Shown here: positions 1 to 7,342 of the stretch, in pieces
Layout: each line of letters starts with the position of its first letter
How positions within the stretch are numbered: the first letter of the stretch is position 1
Notes under the pieces: model-generated
Seen by the model: only the letters and a program-made list of their open reading frames with translations
Databases searched by the model: none
What the model was told of the DNA's origin: nothing
Assembly: GCA_016296205.1 (NCBI GenBank)
Contig: JAEDJS010000029.1
Span: 1-26,052, forward strand
Length of the DNA stretch: 26,052 bases
Direction: 5' to 3'
From: Treponema sp.
GTDB lineage: Bacteria; Spirochaetota; Spirochaetia; Treponematales; Treponemataceae
Made by a program: the position numbers and the translations under genes

Positions 1-24
1 TCAGTCCTTAAAATCAGCCTAGTT

Positions 25-53
25 AAAGTGTCCAATAATTGGGGTGCACTTCA
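25..53. mobile_element. Putative right end of an IS3/IS150-type insertion sequence
   Basis: Read on the minus strand, this stretch starts TGAAGTGCACCCCAATTATT and continues to a GGACACT block. That is the general form of IS150-group terminal inverted repeats (TG, then GCACCC, then an AT-rich part, then TTGGACA). The outer TG/CA lies at position 53, so the element would extend left, beyond the window. Just before it, one frame ends at a TAG at 20-22 and could be the last codons of a transposase. The call is by resemblance only: the other end, the target duplication and the transposase body are not visible. Confidence 0.4.
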
Positions 54-77
54 ATTCTACCGATTTTTTATGTTGAA

Positions 78-929
78 TTATTTAAAACTGTTTCTACCCA
101 GGGGGGTGCCAATCCAGACACCTTCACTGCTTAAGTATTCCCGTTTGTCGCCTTCAATTAAAAACTGAACGCTGTCTACTGTTGGGAATGCGGTGGCAGT
201 ATAAACAATTTGCTGGAGCTGACCCAATGTTCCTTCTACCCCATACCGATTAAATTCAAAATCCGAACTAAAATTCAATGTGGCAACTCCATTTTTTACA
301 CTAGCACCAATTAGTTTTGTACTTTTTGGAATAAGTGAACGGCAACCATTTTTTTCTTCTGCAACAGTTGGGCCCTGGATTAAAGCGTTAACTGCTGCAG
401 TTAAAGGAGAATCTGTTTTAGCCATTGAACGTGTTACTTCTTTTCTGCTTACAGAACCGTCGCTGTCTATCAAAATAAAAAAGAGTATTAAATTCATAGT
501 GGCAGGTTTTACTGGTTCAGGGATTTTTGTTTCCTGCTGTTTGGGAGGTACCGTTTTTTCTGATTCAACTTTTGCAGTTTCCTTTTTAGACTCTGCAGCT
601 TTTTGAATTTGTTCCTGAGCATTTTTATTTTCTGCAGCAACATTTGATTCTTGAATTTGATTATTAAGATTCTGTTTTATTTCTACCAGTTCTTTTTCTT
701 CAAGAATAGGAGCCACATCATTTTTACTTTGATCTTTTGGCTGCTTGATTTCGTGCTCTTCTATAAACGTTGGAGTCTTACCAAAAATCCTTCCAAAAAA
801 ATCTGTTTGTTTTATATTAGAAAAAATTTTTTCCTGTTCAACAAAAAATAAAATCACTAACGCAAGAGCAACCAGAACCCACAATGCCAGTGCCAGTTGT
901 CCGCTTTTTTTATTATCTTTCTTACTCAT
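78..929 (-). CDS. GerMN-domain membrane-anchored protein
   Basis: The 283-residue product has a short charged N terminus and one hydrophobic segment at about residues 12-30 without a lipobox, so it is probably a signal anchor. A K/E/Q-rich linker covers about 50-140 and the C-terminal half is a GerMN domain. Domain signs are the LTAAVNALIQGPT segment, the GVATLNFSSDFE strand and the QLQQIVYTATAFPTVDSVQF helix-strand. GerMN domains occur in spore germination protein GerM and in many envelope proteins of non-sporulating bacteria, where they are thought to bind envelope partners. A cell-envelope role is inferred; the exact partner is unknown. The ATG has no Shine-Dalgarno sequence, but a perfect TATAAT lies 6 nt upstream. 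It is divergent from the AMMECR1-type gene and shares its promoter region. Confidence 0.75.
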   Translation of the reverse strand: MSKKDNKKSGQLALALWVLVALALVILFFVEQEKIFSNIKQTDFFGRIFGKTPTFIEEHEIKQPKDQSKNDVAPILEEKELVEIKQNLNNQIQESNVAAENKNAQEQIQKAAESKKETAKVESEKTVPPKQQETKIPEPVKPATMNLILFFILIDSDGSVSRKEVTRSMAKTDSPLTAAVNALIQGPTVAEEKNGCRSLIPKSTKLIGASVKNGVATLNFSSDFEFNRYGVEGTLGQLQQIVYTATAFPTVDSVQFLIEGDKREYLSSEGVWIGTPLGRNSFK

Positions 930-935
930 TCTTCT

Positions 936-964
936 ATTATATTTTAGTTACAAATTATTTGCAA
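936..964 (-). promoter_or_regulatory. Promoter of the GerMN gene (leaderless type)
   Basis: On the minus strand, TTGCAA (964-959) is followed by a 17-nt spacer and TATAAT (941-936). Six nt then separate the -10 box from the ATG at 929, so transcription should begin at or within a base or two of the start codon. The -35 hexamer is palindromic and is also the -35 of the divergent gene. Confidence 0.7.
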
Positions 965-987
965 CTCACAAAGGTTTTTGATAAAAT
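959..987 (+). promoter_or_regulatory. Promoter of the AMMECR1-type gene (leaderless type)
   Basis: TTGCAA (959-964), a 17-nt spacer and TAAAAT (982-987) are followed 6 nt later by the ATG at 994, with no Shine-Dalgarno sequence. It mirrors the minus-strand promoter around the centre of the same TTGCAA box. Confidence 0.65.
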
Positions 988-993
988 CAACTT

Positions 994-1560
994 ATGGAAA
1001 AATCACAGCATGTAAAAATTGCCGAAAGCCTTGTTAAACAAGTAGTTCTTTATAAACGGGTTCCAGTTATCAGAGCTGGGTTCATTATTTGCGATGATGA
1101 ACACTGGCAGGGAATTCAACTTAACGAAAATTTAAGAAACACTCGTGCCGGAGTTTACACCACAATTTTTAAAGACGGCAAAATTCGCGGTCAACTTGGA
1201 ACTGTAAAACCTACAATGGAAAATCTTGCCGGTGAAATTTTACGCACAAGTCTGGGAGCGGCATTCCAGGACGTTAGATTTGATCCAATTTTGCCAGAAG
1301 AACTCCATTTGCTTTCATACAAAATTTGTGTTCTTGGAAAGTTGAATAAAATATCTGGGAAGCAGGCAAAAAAAATCAACATAAATACAACTGGGCTTTA
1401 CCTTGAATGCGGTTACAGACAATTTACAAAACTCCCCCTTGTTTTAGGCCAGTCACCGGTAAGCAGTGAACAATTTCTAAATGACGCTTTGGAAGAATCA
1501 AATATTCAAATGGAAGAAAACCCGGATATTTATTCATTCCAAGTTGAACTTTTTGAATAA
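994..1560 (+). CDS. AMMECR1-domain protein
   Basis: The product has 188 residues, the usual length for a lone AMMECR1 domain. The family core is clear: RAGVYTTIFKDGKIRGQLGT, then the helix with AGEILRTSLGAAFQDVRFDPI, then EELHLLSYKICVLGKL. The family is widespread and includes the human AMMECR1 protein. In many prokaryotes it is coded beside MEMO and radical-SAM proteins (AmmeMemoRadiSam), but neither partner is seen here. The most conserved motif of the family, LRGCIG, reads IRGQLG, so the cysteine is replaced. No biochemical activity can be assigned. The gene is followed after 39 nt by the HD-domain gene and probably co-transcribed with it. The start is set by the promoter spacing, since no ribosome-binding site is visible. 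Confidence 0.8.
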   Translation: MEKSQHVKIAESLVKQVVLYKRVPVIRAGFIICDDEHWQGIQLNENLRNTRAGVYTTIFKDGKIRGQLGTVKPTMENLAGEILRTSLGAAFQDVRFDPILPEELHLLSYKICVLGKLNKISGKQAKKININTTGLYLECGYRQFTKLPLVLGQSPVSSEQFLNDALEESNIQMEENPDIYSFQVELFE

Positions 1561-1586
1561 ACCAATTTTCTATAAACCAATTTTCT
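1557..1586. repeat. 15-bp perfect tandem duplication
   Basis: The unit ATAAACCAATTTTCT occurs twice head to tail (1557-1571 and 1572-1586). The first copy contains the stop codon of the AMMECR1-type gene. The second ends just before the GGAG ribosome-binding site (1589-1592) of the HD-domain gene. It looks like a recent slippage or duplication event that widened the spacer by 15 bp. Confidence 0.9.
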
Positions 1587-1599
1587 ATGGAGCAGAACA

Positions 1600-2637
1600 A
1601 TGAAAAATTTCGCAAAGGAATACCACAAAATTCTTCACCCTCAAATTCCAGATTTTTTAAAACCCTTTCTTGAGCTTCCAATTTTAACAAGACTAAAAGG
1701 AGTGGGCCTGTTATGTTCCACCGACTGGACTCCCCTTTACCACAATTATTTTCCATATTCCAGATTTGATCATTCTTTGGGCTGCGCATTAATCACCTGG
1801 AATTTTACTCATAACAAAATGCAAACAATTTCCGCACTTTTACACGATGTATCAACTCCAGCATTCAGTCACGTGGGAGATTTTAGAAAAGGTGATGCAC
1901 TTACCCAAAGTTCAACAGAAGATTTAAACCAGCAGATGATTCTTGAAGACAGTAAACTTAGTGATTTATTAAAACCTCTGGGACTTACTGCAGAACAAGT
2001 TTGTAACTATCACAAGTTTCCTATTTGCGACAACGAAATTCCACAGCTTTCCAGTGATCGCCTGGAATACATGTATCCTAGTGGTGCTGCTCTTGATAAA
2101 TTCTGGCACCTTAAATCAATCAGAAAAAACTACAACGATATTATCATTCTTAAAAATCAGGAAGGAATTGATGAGCTTGGTTTTAAATCAAAAAAACAGG
2201 CTGCACTTTACACAAAAAAATTCTGCCAGATAAGTTTACTTCTTCAGCATAACGAAAACAAACTTACACTGCAGCTTATGGCACAAATTATGAACATGGC
2301 AGTTGAATTAAAATATCTTACAGAAGAACAATCATACTCATTAACAGAAAAGCAGATAATTGAACTGTTTGATAAAATTGCTTCTGAGCAGAAGGATTCA
2401 CAGTTTGCAAAGCTTTACCACGCATTCCGCACTATGAAAAAAATCAAACGCTCCAATGTTGAATTAGAAAATCATTTTAATGTCTGCATTGAAGTTAAAC
2501 GGCGATACATTGATCCTCTTGTTTTGCAGAAAAATGGTTCATCAGTTCGAATTTCTAAAATTCATAAAGCTTCGGCAAAATGGATTCAAAAAGCCCTGAA
2601 TTTTAAGGACGCAAAATTCGGTTCAATTCAACTTTAA
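1600..2637 (+). CDS. HD-domain phosphohydrolase (dNTPase/SAMHD1-like, COG1078 type)
   Basis: The 345-residue product carries the HD metal-binding set: H58 in SRFDHSLG, H82-D83 in LLHDVSTPAFSH, and D153 in SSDRLEYM. This order and the text around it (R-F-D-H-S-L-G, then H-D-x-x-x-x-x-F-S-H, then D-R-x-E-Y) are typical of the dGTPase/SAMHD1-like branch of HD proteins, which hydrolyse nucleotide phosphates. Substrate cannot be told from sequence. The C-terminal half is helical without a recognised domain. The ATG at 1600 has a GGAG at 1589-1592, so it is translated from a normal leader, unlike the gene before it. It probably forms a two-gene operon with the AMMECR1-type gene. Confidence 0.8.
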   Translation: MKNFAKEYHKILHPQIPDFLKPFLELPILTRLKGVGLLCSTDWTPLYHNYFPYSRFDHSLGCALITWNFTHNKMQTISALLHDVSTPAFSHVGDFRKGDALTQSSTEDLNQQMILEDSKLSDLLKPLGLTAEQVCNYHKFPICDNEIPQLSSDRLEYMYPSGAALDKFWHLKSIRKNYNDIIILKNQEGIDELGFKSKKQAALYTKKFCQISLLLQHNENKLTLQLMAQIMNMAVELKYLTEEQSYSLTEKQIIELFDKIASEQKDSQFAKLYHAFRTMKKIKRSNVELENHFNVCIEVKRRYIDPLVLQKNGSSVRISKIHKASAKWIQKALNFKDAKFGSIQL

Positions 2638-2646
2638 ATTTTCACC

Positions 2647-2675
2647 TTGAATTCTCAAAAAAAATTCCTTATATT
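2647..2675 (+). promoter_or_regulatory. Promoter of the lemA-TPM operon
   Basis: TTGAAT (2647-2652), a 17-nt spacer and TATATT (2670-2675) predict a start near 2682. The resulting leader of about 14 nt carries AGGAGA 5 nt before the ATG at 2696. Here the mRNA is short-leadered with a ribosome-binding site, in contrast to the leaderless-type promoters elsewhere in the window. Confidence 0.65.
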
Positions 2676-2695
2676 ATTTATTATAGGAGATTAAA

Positions 2696-3286
2696 ATGAA
2701 AACAATCAACAAATTTATTCTTGCTTTTGCTTTTATTACTGGAATTTTTTCTTTTACATCATGCGGATACAACCAAATTATTGCTGCTCGTGAAGGTGTA
2801 GATGCACAGTGGGCAAATGTAGAAAACCGCTATCAGGAAAGAAATGACCTTATTCCAAATCTTGTAGCAACTGTAAAAGGTTATGCTGCTCAGGAATCAG
2901 AAATTTTTACAAGTATTGCAGACAGCCGTTCAAAAATCGGTGGAACAAAAATCGATTCTTCTATTACAGACGATCCTGCAAAGCTTGAACAGTATCAGAA
3001 AATCCAGAGTGAACTTAGCACAGGCATTGGCCGTCTTCTTGCAATTCAGGAAGCATATCCGGAGCTTAAATCAAATGAAAATTTTAAAGATTTACAGAGC
3101 CAGCTTGAAGGCTTGGAAAACCGTATTGCCACTGAACGCAAACGCTACAACGATGCTGCTCAGAATTACAACACAATGATTCAGACTTTTCCAAAGTTGA
3201 TTTATGCAAAAATTTTCCATTTTACACCAAAGGCATATTTCAAAGCAGAAGAATCTGCATCAAAAGTACCAGTAGTTCAGTTCTAA
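2696..3286 (+). CDS. lemA: LemA family lipoprotein
   Basis: The 196-residue protein has a signal peptide ending in FTSC, with the lipidated cysteine at residue 23, so it is a predicted membrane lipoprotein. The mature part begins with the LemA pattern: YNQIIAAREGVDAQWANVEN, then YQERNDLIPNLVATVKGYA. It continues as a long helical bundle that ends in QNYNTMIQTFPKLI and a short tail. LemA proteins are envelope helical-bundle proteins of uncertain function, often coded with TPM-domain membrane proteins, as here with the next two genes. It is the first gene of the unit, with AGGAGA well placed before the ATG. Family assignment is firm; the cellular role is not known. Confidence 0.92.
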   Translation: MKTINKFILAFAFITGIFSFTSCGYNQIIAAREGVDAQWANVENRYQERNDLIPNLVATVKGYAAQESEIFTSIADSRSKIGGTKIDSSITDDPAKLEQYQKIQSELSTGIGRLLAIQEAYPELKSNENFKDLQSQLEGLENRIATERKRYNDAAQNYNTMIQTFPKLIYAKIFHFTPKAYFKAEESASKVPVVQF

Positions 3287-3314
3287 TTATTTCTATTTGC
3301 GGCAAGAGGAAGAA

Positions 3315-4016
3315 ATGACACGAAAATCACTTTTAAAGAAACTCAAATTCTCTAAAGAAGATTTCACAGAAATTGAGCAGACAATTAAAAATGCAGAACA
3401 GGGAACAGATGGGGAACTTGTTATTGCTGTTGCGGCAGAAAGTTCAACTTATGCTTTCTGGGAACTGTTCATTGCTGTTATTACAGCCTTCACTTTAACT
3501 GTCTGTCTTCTGCCTCTTGCTCCACAAATTTATTCCTGGCTTTTAAAAACTTTTGGAATTGTTCAAAACTGGTGGCTTCCATCAATTTATATTGCAATTC
3601 CTGTATCAACTGTTTCTGTTTTGTACTATTTGTTTAACATTCCTTTTTTTGACAGAATTATTATTCCTGAAGGTGTAAAAAAATATTCTGTTGATGACCG
3701 GGCAATTAAATGCTTTGTAAAAAGTGGTGTATATAGAACAAAAGACAGCACCGGCATTTTGATTTACGTTTCCTATTTTGAGCGTCGTGTTAAAATTATT
3801 GCCGATTCAGGGGTAAGTTCAAAAATCACGCCAGACTTATGGAACTTAATTGCAGACGAAATTGCAGAAAATATTGGCAAAGGAAAATCAAAAGAAGCTT
3901 TTATTCTTGCAGCACAGAGATGCGGTGACATTCTAAAGGAATATTTCCCATCAAGTGAACCTCATCAGAACCAGCTTCCAGACAGGCTTCTTGTTCTTCA
4001 CAATCAGTTGTTTTAG
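3315..4016 (+). CDS. TPM-domain membrane protein (split by a membrane hairpin)
   Basis: The chosen ATG at 3315 follows AGAGGA at 3306-3311; a TTG at 3297 in the same frame has no such site. The product has 233 residues. Its N terminus (helix, then GTDGELVIAVAAESS) is the first strand-helix of a TPM (DUF477) domain. Two to three hydrophobic segments then interrupt (about residues 45-105). After these come the rest of the domain, with DRAIKCFVKSGVYRTKDSTGILIYVS, RRVKIIADSGV and a C-terminal helix that includes FILAAQRCGDILKEYF. TPM proteins of this shape are usually found after LemA and a second, glycine-tailed TPM protein, which is exactly the order here. Function is unknown; an envelope role is inferred. 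Confidence 0.8.
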   Translation: MTRKSLLKKLKFSKEDFTEIEQTIKNAEQGTDGELVIAVAAESSTYAFWELFIAVITAFTLTVCLLPLAPQIYSWLLKTFGIVQNWWLPSIYIAIPVSTVSVLYYLFNIPFFDRIIIPEGVKKYSVDDRAIKCFVKSGVYRTKDSTGILIYVSYFERRVKIIADSGVSSKITPDLWNLIADEIAENIGKGKSKEAFILAAQRCGDILKEYFPSSEPHQNQLPDRLLVLHNQLF

Positions 4017-4020
4017 GAGT

Positions 4021-4127
4021 GTTAGATAAAACCGCTAAAATAGCGCGGCTTTATCTAACCTAAAGTTTGCGTTGCAAACTTATTATTGATAAAGTCAATC
4101 GATTGTTGAAACAATCTTCTTGACTTT
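4021..4127 (+). other. Three successive hairpins between the TPM genes
   Basis: The 125-bp gap holds three non-overlapping inverted repeats. Hairpin 1 pairs GTTAGATAAA (4021-4030) with TTTATCTAAC (4050-4059), with more pairing inside (GCTA/TAGC). Hairpin 2 pairs AAGTTTGC (4063-4070) with GCAAACTT (4074-4081) around a 3-nt loop. Hairpin 3 pairs AAAGTCAA (4091-4098) with TTGACTTT (4120-4127) and has an inner perfect stem GATTGT/ACAATC. The GGGAG ribosome-binding site (4132-4136) follows immediately. No strong T-run follows hairpins 1 or 2. This could be an mRNA processing or stabilising site that sets the ratio of the two TPM proteins, or an attenuator. Confidence 0.7.
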
Positions 4128-4141
4128 TTATGGGAGAAAAT

Positions 4142-5167
4142 ATGGCAAAAAACCCTTCACCATCCTGCGGCTTTAGAATTTTTATTTTTCTCATTATCTT
4201 TATTTTTGTTCCAACTTTTCTGGTAGACAAATGTTCTGCAGACAACAAACATAATGCTAACTCCAGCAGTCAGATTACTTCTTCCCAGAATTCTTCTAAT
4301 TCAACTTTAGATTCCCATTCAACTGCTGAATATGATGAAAATTCCGGCAAAGGAAATCTTGTTCCGGAAGAATTAATTCAAAAACAAATTGAACGATCAT
4401 TAAAACAAGTTTTCCCAGACGGAACAGGCTCCAGCGGATATGCCCAGACAAACAATTCATATTATAAAGACAGTGACGGCCTCTACCATTTTTCTTCTTA
4501 CGTTATGGACACTGCCAACGTTCTTGGAAGAAGAGGTCCTGAACTTGAATCAAAACTTGTGCAGCTGGAAAAAGATACCGGCATGGAAGTTGCTGTTCTT
4601 ACAGTTCAAAGTTTAGGTGGAGCAGACATTGAAAGTTTTTCCATGCGATACGCAGAAAAATGGAAGATTGGTTCAAAAACAAAAGACAACGGTTTACTTA
4701 TTACCTTTGCTTTAAAAGACCGGGCAGTCCGTCTGGAAACTGGATATGGAACAGAAGGATACCTTACAGATGCAAAATGTGCCAGAATTATCCGCAACAC
4801 AATGATTCCACTGTTTAAAGAAGGAAAATATTCAGAAGGCATATACAATGGCACTTTGCAGGCTATAGAAATAATGAAAGGCAGTCAGGACATTTTTGAC
4901 CCTAATTCAACTTCGGCAGAACAGGAAAAAGAAGCTGCCGGGCCTGGTATTGCAATACTGATTGTTCTTTTGTGGGTTATAATTGGATTTTCTCCTCTTA
5001 TTTTTAAATTTTTATCTATATTCTTCCCATTTCTTGCAATTTTTAGTGGTTCTGGCAGAGGAAACCATCATTCAGGCGGTGGCTTTGGTGGTGGAAGCTT
5101 TGGTGGTGGATTTGGCGGCGGCCATGGGGGAGGATTTGGCGGCGGCGGTTCCAGCGGTCACTGGTAA
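4142..5167 (+). CDS. YgcG-type TPM-domain protein with glycine-rich tail
   Basis: GGGAG at 4132-4136 selects the ATG at 4142 over an in-frame ATG at 4130, giving 341 residues. An N-terminal hydrophobic segment (about residues 11-27) is a signal peptide or anchor. A Ser/Asn-rich linker precedes the TPM domain, which starts at VMDTANVLGRRGPELESKL and runs through GMEVAVLTVQSLGG, WKIGSKTKDNGLLITFALKD and RLETGYGTEGYLTDA to a C-terminal helix. A strong hydrophobic segment and a tail of GGG, GGF and GGS repeats ending in SSGHW follow. This is the standard YgcG layout. TPM domains of plant and bacterial homologues have been linked to phosphatase or photosystem repair activity; here only an envelope function can be inferred. 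It is the last gene of the lemA unit. Confidence 0.88.
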   Translation: MAKNPSPSCGFRIFIFLIIFIFVPTFLVDKCSADNKHNANSSSQITSSQNSSNSTLDSHSTAEYDENSGKGNLVPEELIQKQIERSLKQVFPDGTGSSGYAQTNNSYYKDSDGLYHFSSYVMDTANVLGRRGPELESKLVQLEKDTGMEVAVLTVQSLGGADIESFSMRYAEKWKIGSKTKDNGLLITFALKDRAVRLETGYGTEGYLTDAKCARIIRNTMIPLFKEGKYSEGIYNGTLQAIEIMKGSQDIFDPNSTSAEQEKEAAGPGIAILIVLLWVIIGFSPLIFKFLSIFFPFLAIFSGSGRGNHHSGGGFGGGSFGGGFGGGHGGGFGGGGSSGHW

Positions 5168-5175
5168 TTTTTTTT
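5151..5175 (+). terminator. Weak intrinsic terminator overlapping the YgcG-type gene end
   Basis: CCAG (5151-5154) can pair with CTGG (5161-5164) across a 6-nt loop, and TAA is followed by eight T (5168-5175). The stem is only 4 bp and lies inside the last codons, so this is a tentative call. Confidence 0.3.
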
Positions 5176-5180
5176 ATAAC

Positions 5181-5209
5181 TTGAAAATTCACCCTTTCTC
5201 TGTTATATT
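5181..5209 (+). promoter_or_regulatory. dnaX promoter (leaderless type)
   Basis: TTGAAA (5181-5186), a 17-nt spacer and TATATT (5204-5209) stand 8 nt before the ATG at 5218. There is no Shine-Dalgarno sequence in between. Transcription is predicted to start at or next to the first codon. Confidence 0.7.
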
Positions 5210-5217
5210 CTTATAGT

Positions 5218-6987
5218 ATGGCTTATGAAGTAACAGCGACCCGAAGAAGGCCCCAGAAATTTGACGATCTCGTTGGACAAAATTTTGTTGCCGAGACATT
5301 AAAAAACACAATCAACTCAGGTAAAATTGCTCATGCATATTTGTTTACAGGTCCCCGTGGATGTGGTAAAACTTCCACTGCCCGTATTCTTGCTAAAGCT
5401 CTCAACTGTAAAGAAGGACCAACTGTAACTCCTTGTGGAAAATGTTCTAACTGTCTGGAAATTGCAAAAAGTTCTTCAATGGATGTTATAGAAATCGACG
5501 GTGCATCAAACAACAACGTAGACAACATCCGAAATATTAAAGACGAGATTCTTTTCCCTCCTCACTCAAGCAAATATAAAATCTATATTATTGATGAAGT
5601 GCACATGCTTTCTACAAGTGCCTTTAATGCATTGCTTAAAACAATTGAAGAGCCGCCTCCATACGTAATTTTTATTTTTGCTACAACAGAATTACAAAAA
5701 GTTCCTGCAACAATAAAATCCCGATGCCAGCAGTTTAACTTCCGTCTTGTTCCTGTTGATATGGTAAAAGAACAGCTTGCCCTTGCTGCCCATGAATTGG
5801 GAATTAAAGCCGAAGATGAAGCACTTTATTGGATTGCCAGAGAAGCCGGTGGTTCAATGCGAGACAGTTATACTCTTTTTGACCAGATTGCCGCATTCAG
5901 TGACACAGAAATCACTTATGATAAAATCCGTGATAAGCTGGGGCTTGTGGGAATTGAACGCCTTAACGAACTTTTTGAACTTTGTGCAGCCAGCAAAACT
6001 CATGAAGTACTTACAAAGCTTGATGAATATTTGCAGAAAGGTTTAAGCATTGAACAGCTTATTTCCAACTGTACTGACTATCTTAGAAGCGTATTGCTTT
6101 TAAAATGCGGAATCAACAAAGAATCCCTTTTGGGCAACTCGCCGGAACGATATTCAAAAACAGTTCTTAATGCCTGGAACAATATTCAAATTGAACGGGG
6201 AATCGATTTGTTCATGCAGCTTTACCGTGACATTCGATATTCCATAAGTCCAAGATATGAACTGGAACTGGCTCTCAGCAGAATGTGCTGGCTTAATCAG
6301 TATGTAAGTCCTGCAGAAGTTAAAAAAGCTATCGAAACCATTAGACCGCTTCTTTCCAATCTTTCTGCAGCTCCAAACATGAATGAAGGCAGACCAGTTA
6401 ATCCACGAATTCCAAAATTCAGTATTTTGGAAGAAACAGAAAACAATTCACAACCAGGAGAAAACGGTCACCCTTTTCCTGATGGCGGAGCTGTACCGCC
6501 TCGTTTTACAGCAGAATTTACTCCAGATCCGGTGGTACATAAGCACGAATATTCTCCAGAAGAAAAAGAAAGTTTTCAGCAGGAATTAGAAAATAATGCA
6601 ATTGCCTCACTGGAAGAAGAACAGCTGAACATGGGTTTTGAAACAGCTCAAAAATCTGCAGACACAGAATCAATGACTGAGCCGGAAAAATTAAGAGCTG
6701 CAATAGACACTGATTTTGCATATAAAGATCCGTCTACAGCCGGGCTTTTAATTAATACAGAAGACTGGCAGATTGTAAATAACCAATGGACTGTTTATAC
6801 GTCAAATAATTACACAGTCATTCAGTTAAAAAACAACAGCCATAAAATCAGTCAGTTTGCATCCAATGTTCTATCAAGGCAGATAAATTTCCAGGTGCAG
6901 AAAAAAGAACTGCAGCAGGAGAAAAAACTTGAATACCCGGAAGAAATTTTGCTTTTGCAGAAATTATTCGGTGGACAGATAATTTAG
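5218..6987 (+). CDS. dnaX: DNA polymerase III subunit gamma/tau
   Basis: The 589-residue product is the clamp-loader ATPase of the replicative polymerase. The AAA+ module holds Walker A GPRGCGKT (residues 45-52), the four zinc-binding cysteines C64, C73, C76 and C79, Walker B IIDEVH (124-129), the LLKTIEEPP segment and sensor 1 FATTE, followed by the arginine-finger region IKSRCQQF. The C-terminal part after about residue 370 is low in similarity and acidic, as usual for tau extensions. Length fits a full tau. No internal slippery site comparable to that of E. coli was noticed at the domain boundary, so separate gamma production is not supported. It leads the dnaX-ybaB-recR operon, with 19 nt to ybaB. 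Confidence 0.97.
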   Translation: MAYEVTATRRRPQKFDDLVGQNFVAETLKNTINSGKIAHAYLFTGPRGCGKTSTARILAKALNCKEGPTVTPCGKCSNCLEIAKSSSMDVIEIDGASNNNVDNIRNIKDEILFPPHSSKYKIYIIDEVHMLSTSAFNALLKTIEEPPPYVIFIFATTELQKVPATIKSRCQQFNFRLVPVDMVKEQLALAAHELGIKAEDEALYWIAREAGGSMRDSYTLFDQIAAFSDTEITYDKIRDKLGLVGIERLNELFELCAASKTHEVLTKLDEYLQKGLSIEQLISNCTDYLRSVLLLKCGINKESLLGNSPERYSKTVLNAWNNIQIERGIDLFMQLYRDIRYSISPRYELELALSRMCWLNQYVSPAEVKKAIETIRPLLSNLSAAPNMNEGRPVNPRIPKFSILEETENNSQPGENGHPFPDGGAVPPRFTAEFTPDPVVHKHEYSPEEKESFQQELENNAIASLEEEQLNMGFETAQKSADTESMTEPEKLRAAIDTDFAYKDPSTAGLLINTEDWQIVNNQWTVYTSNNYTVIQLKNNSHKISQFASNVLSRQINFQVQKKELQQEKKLEYPEEILLLQKLFGGQII

Positions 6988-7006
6988 TTTACAGGAGACA
7001 GGTAAA

Positions 7007-7312
7007 ATGAATCCATTTGATATGCTTAAAAATTTAAATTCAATGAAAGACCAGCTTAAAGAAGCCCAGGAAAAACTTGAAGGTCTTACTGCAACAGGTT
7101 CCAGCGGTGGCAACATGGTAAAAGTTACTATCAACGGAAAATTTGAAATGCAGAAAATTGAACTTGATCCTATTTGCGTAGACAATCGTGATGTTCCTAT
7201 GCTCCAGGATTTAATTGTTGCCGCCAGTCACGATGCAAATTTTAAGATGCAGGAAATTATTAAAACTCAACTGGGACCAATGGTTCAGGGGTTAAACATT
7301 CCAGGACTTTAA
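7007..7312 (+). CDS. ybaB: YbaB/EbfC family nucleoid-associated protein
   Basis: The 101-residue product matches the YbaB/EbfC family in length and pattern. An N-terminal amphipathic helix (MLKNLNSMKDQLKEAQEKLE) leads into a glycine-containing turn. The strands VKVTINGKFEMQKIELDP follow, then the PMLQDLIVAASHDAN helix. These small dimeric proteins bind DNA and coat the nucleoid; the Borrelia homologue EbfC is a DNA-binding regulator. The position between dnaX and recR is the classic bacterial arrangement and supports the call strongly. It has its own ribosome-binding site (GGAGACAGG) before the ATG. Confidence 0.95.
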   Translation: MNPFDMLKNLNSMKDQLKEAQEKLEGLTATGSSGGNMVKVTINGKFEMQKIELDPICVDNRDVPMLQDLIVAASHDANFKMQEIIKTQLGPMVQGLNIPGL

Positions 7313-7342
7313 TTTTAAGTTGAATTCAAATTGGAGGGGAAA

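Noticed and set aside
6890..6940. dnaX frameshift site at an A-rich run
   Set aside because: The A-runs lie near the very end of the gene, not at the AAA+ boundary, and no following stem-loop is evident, so a gamma-making frameshift is not supported.
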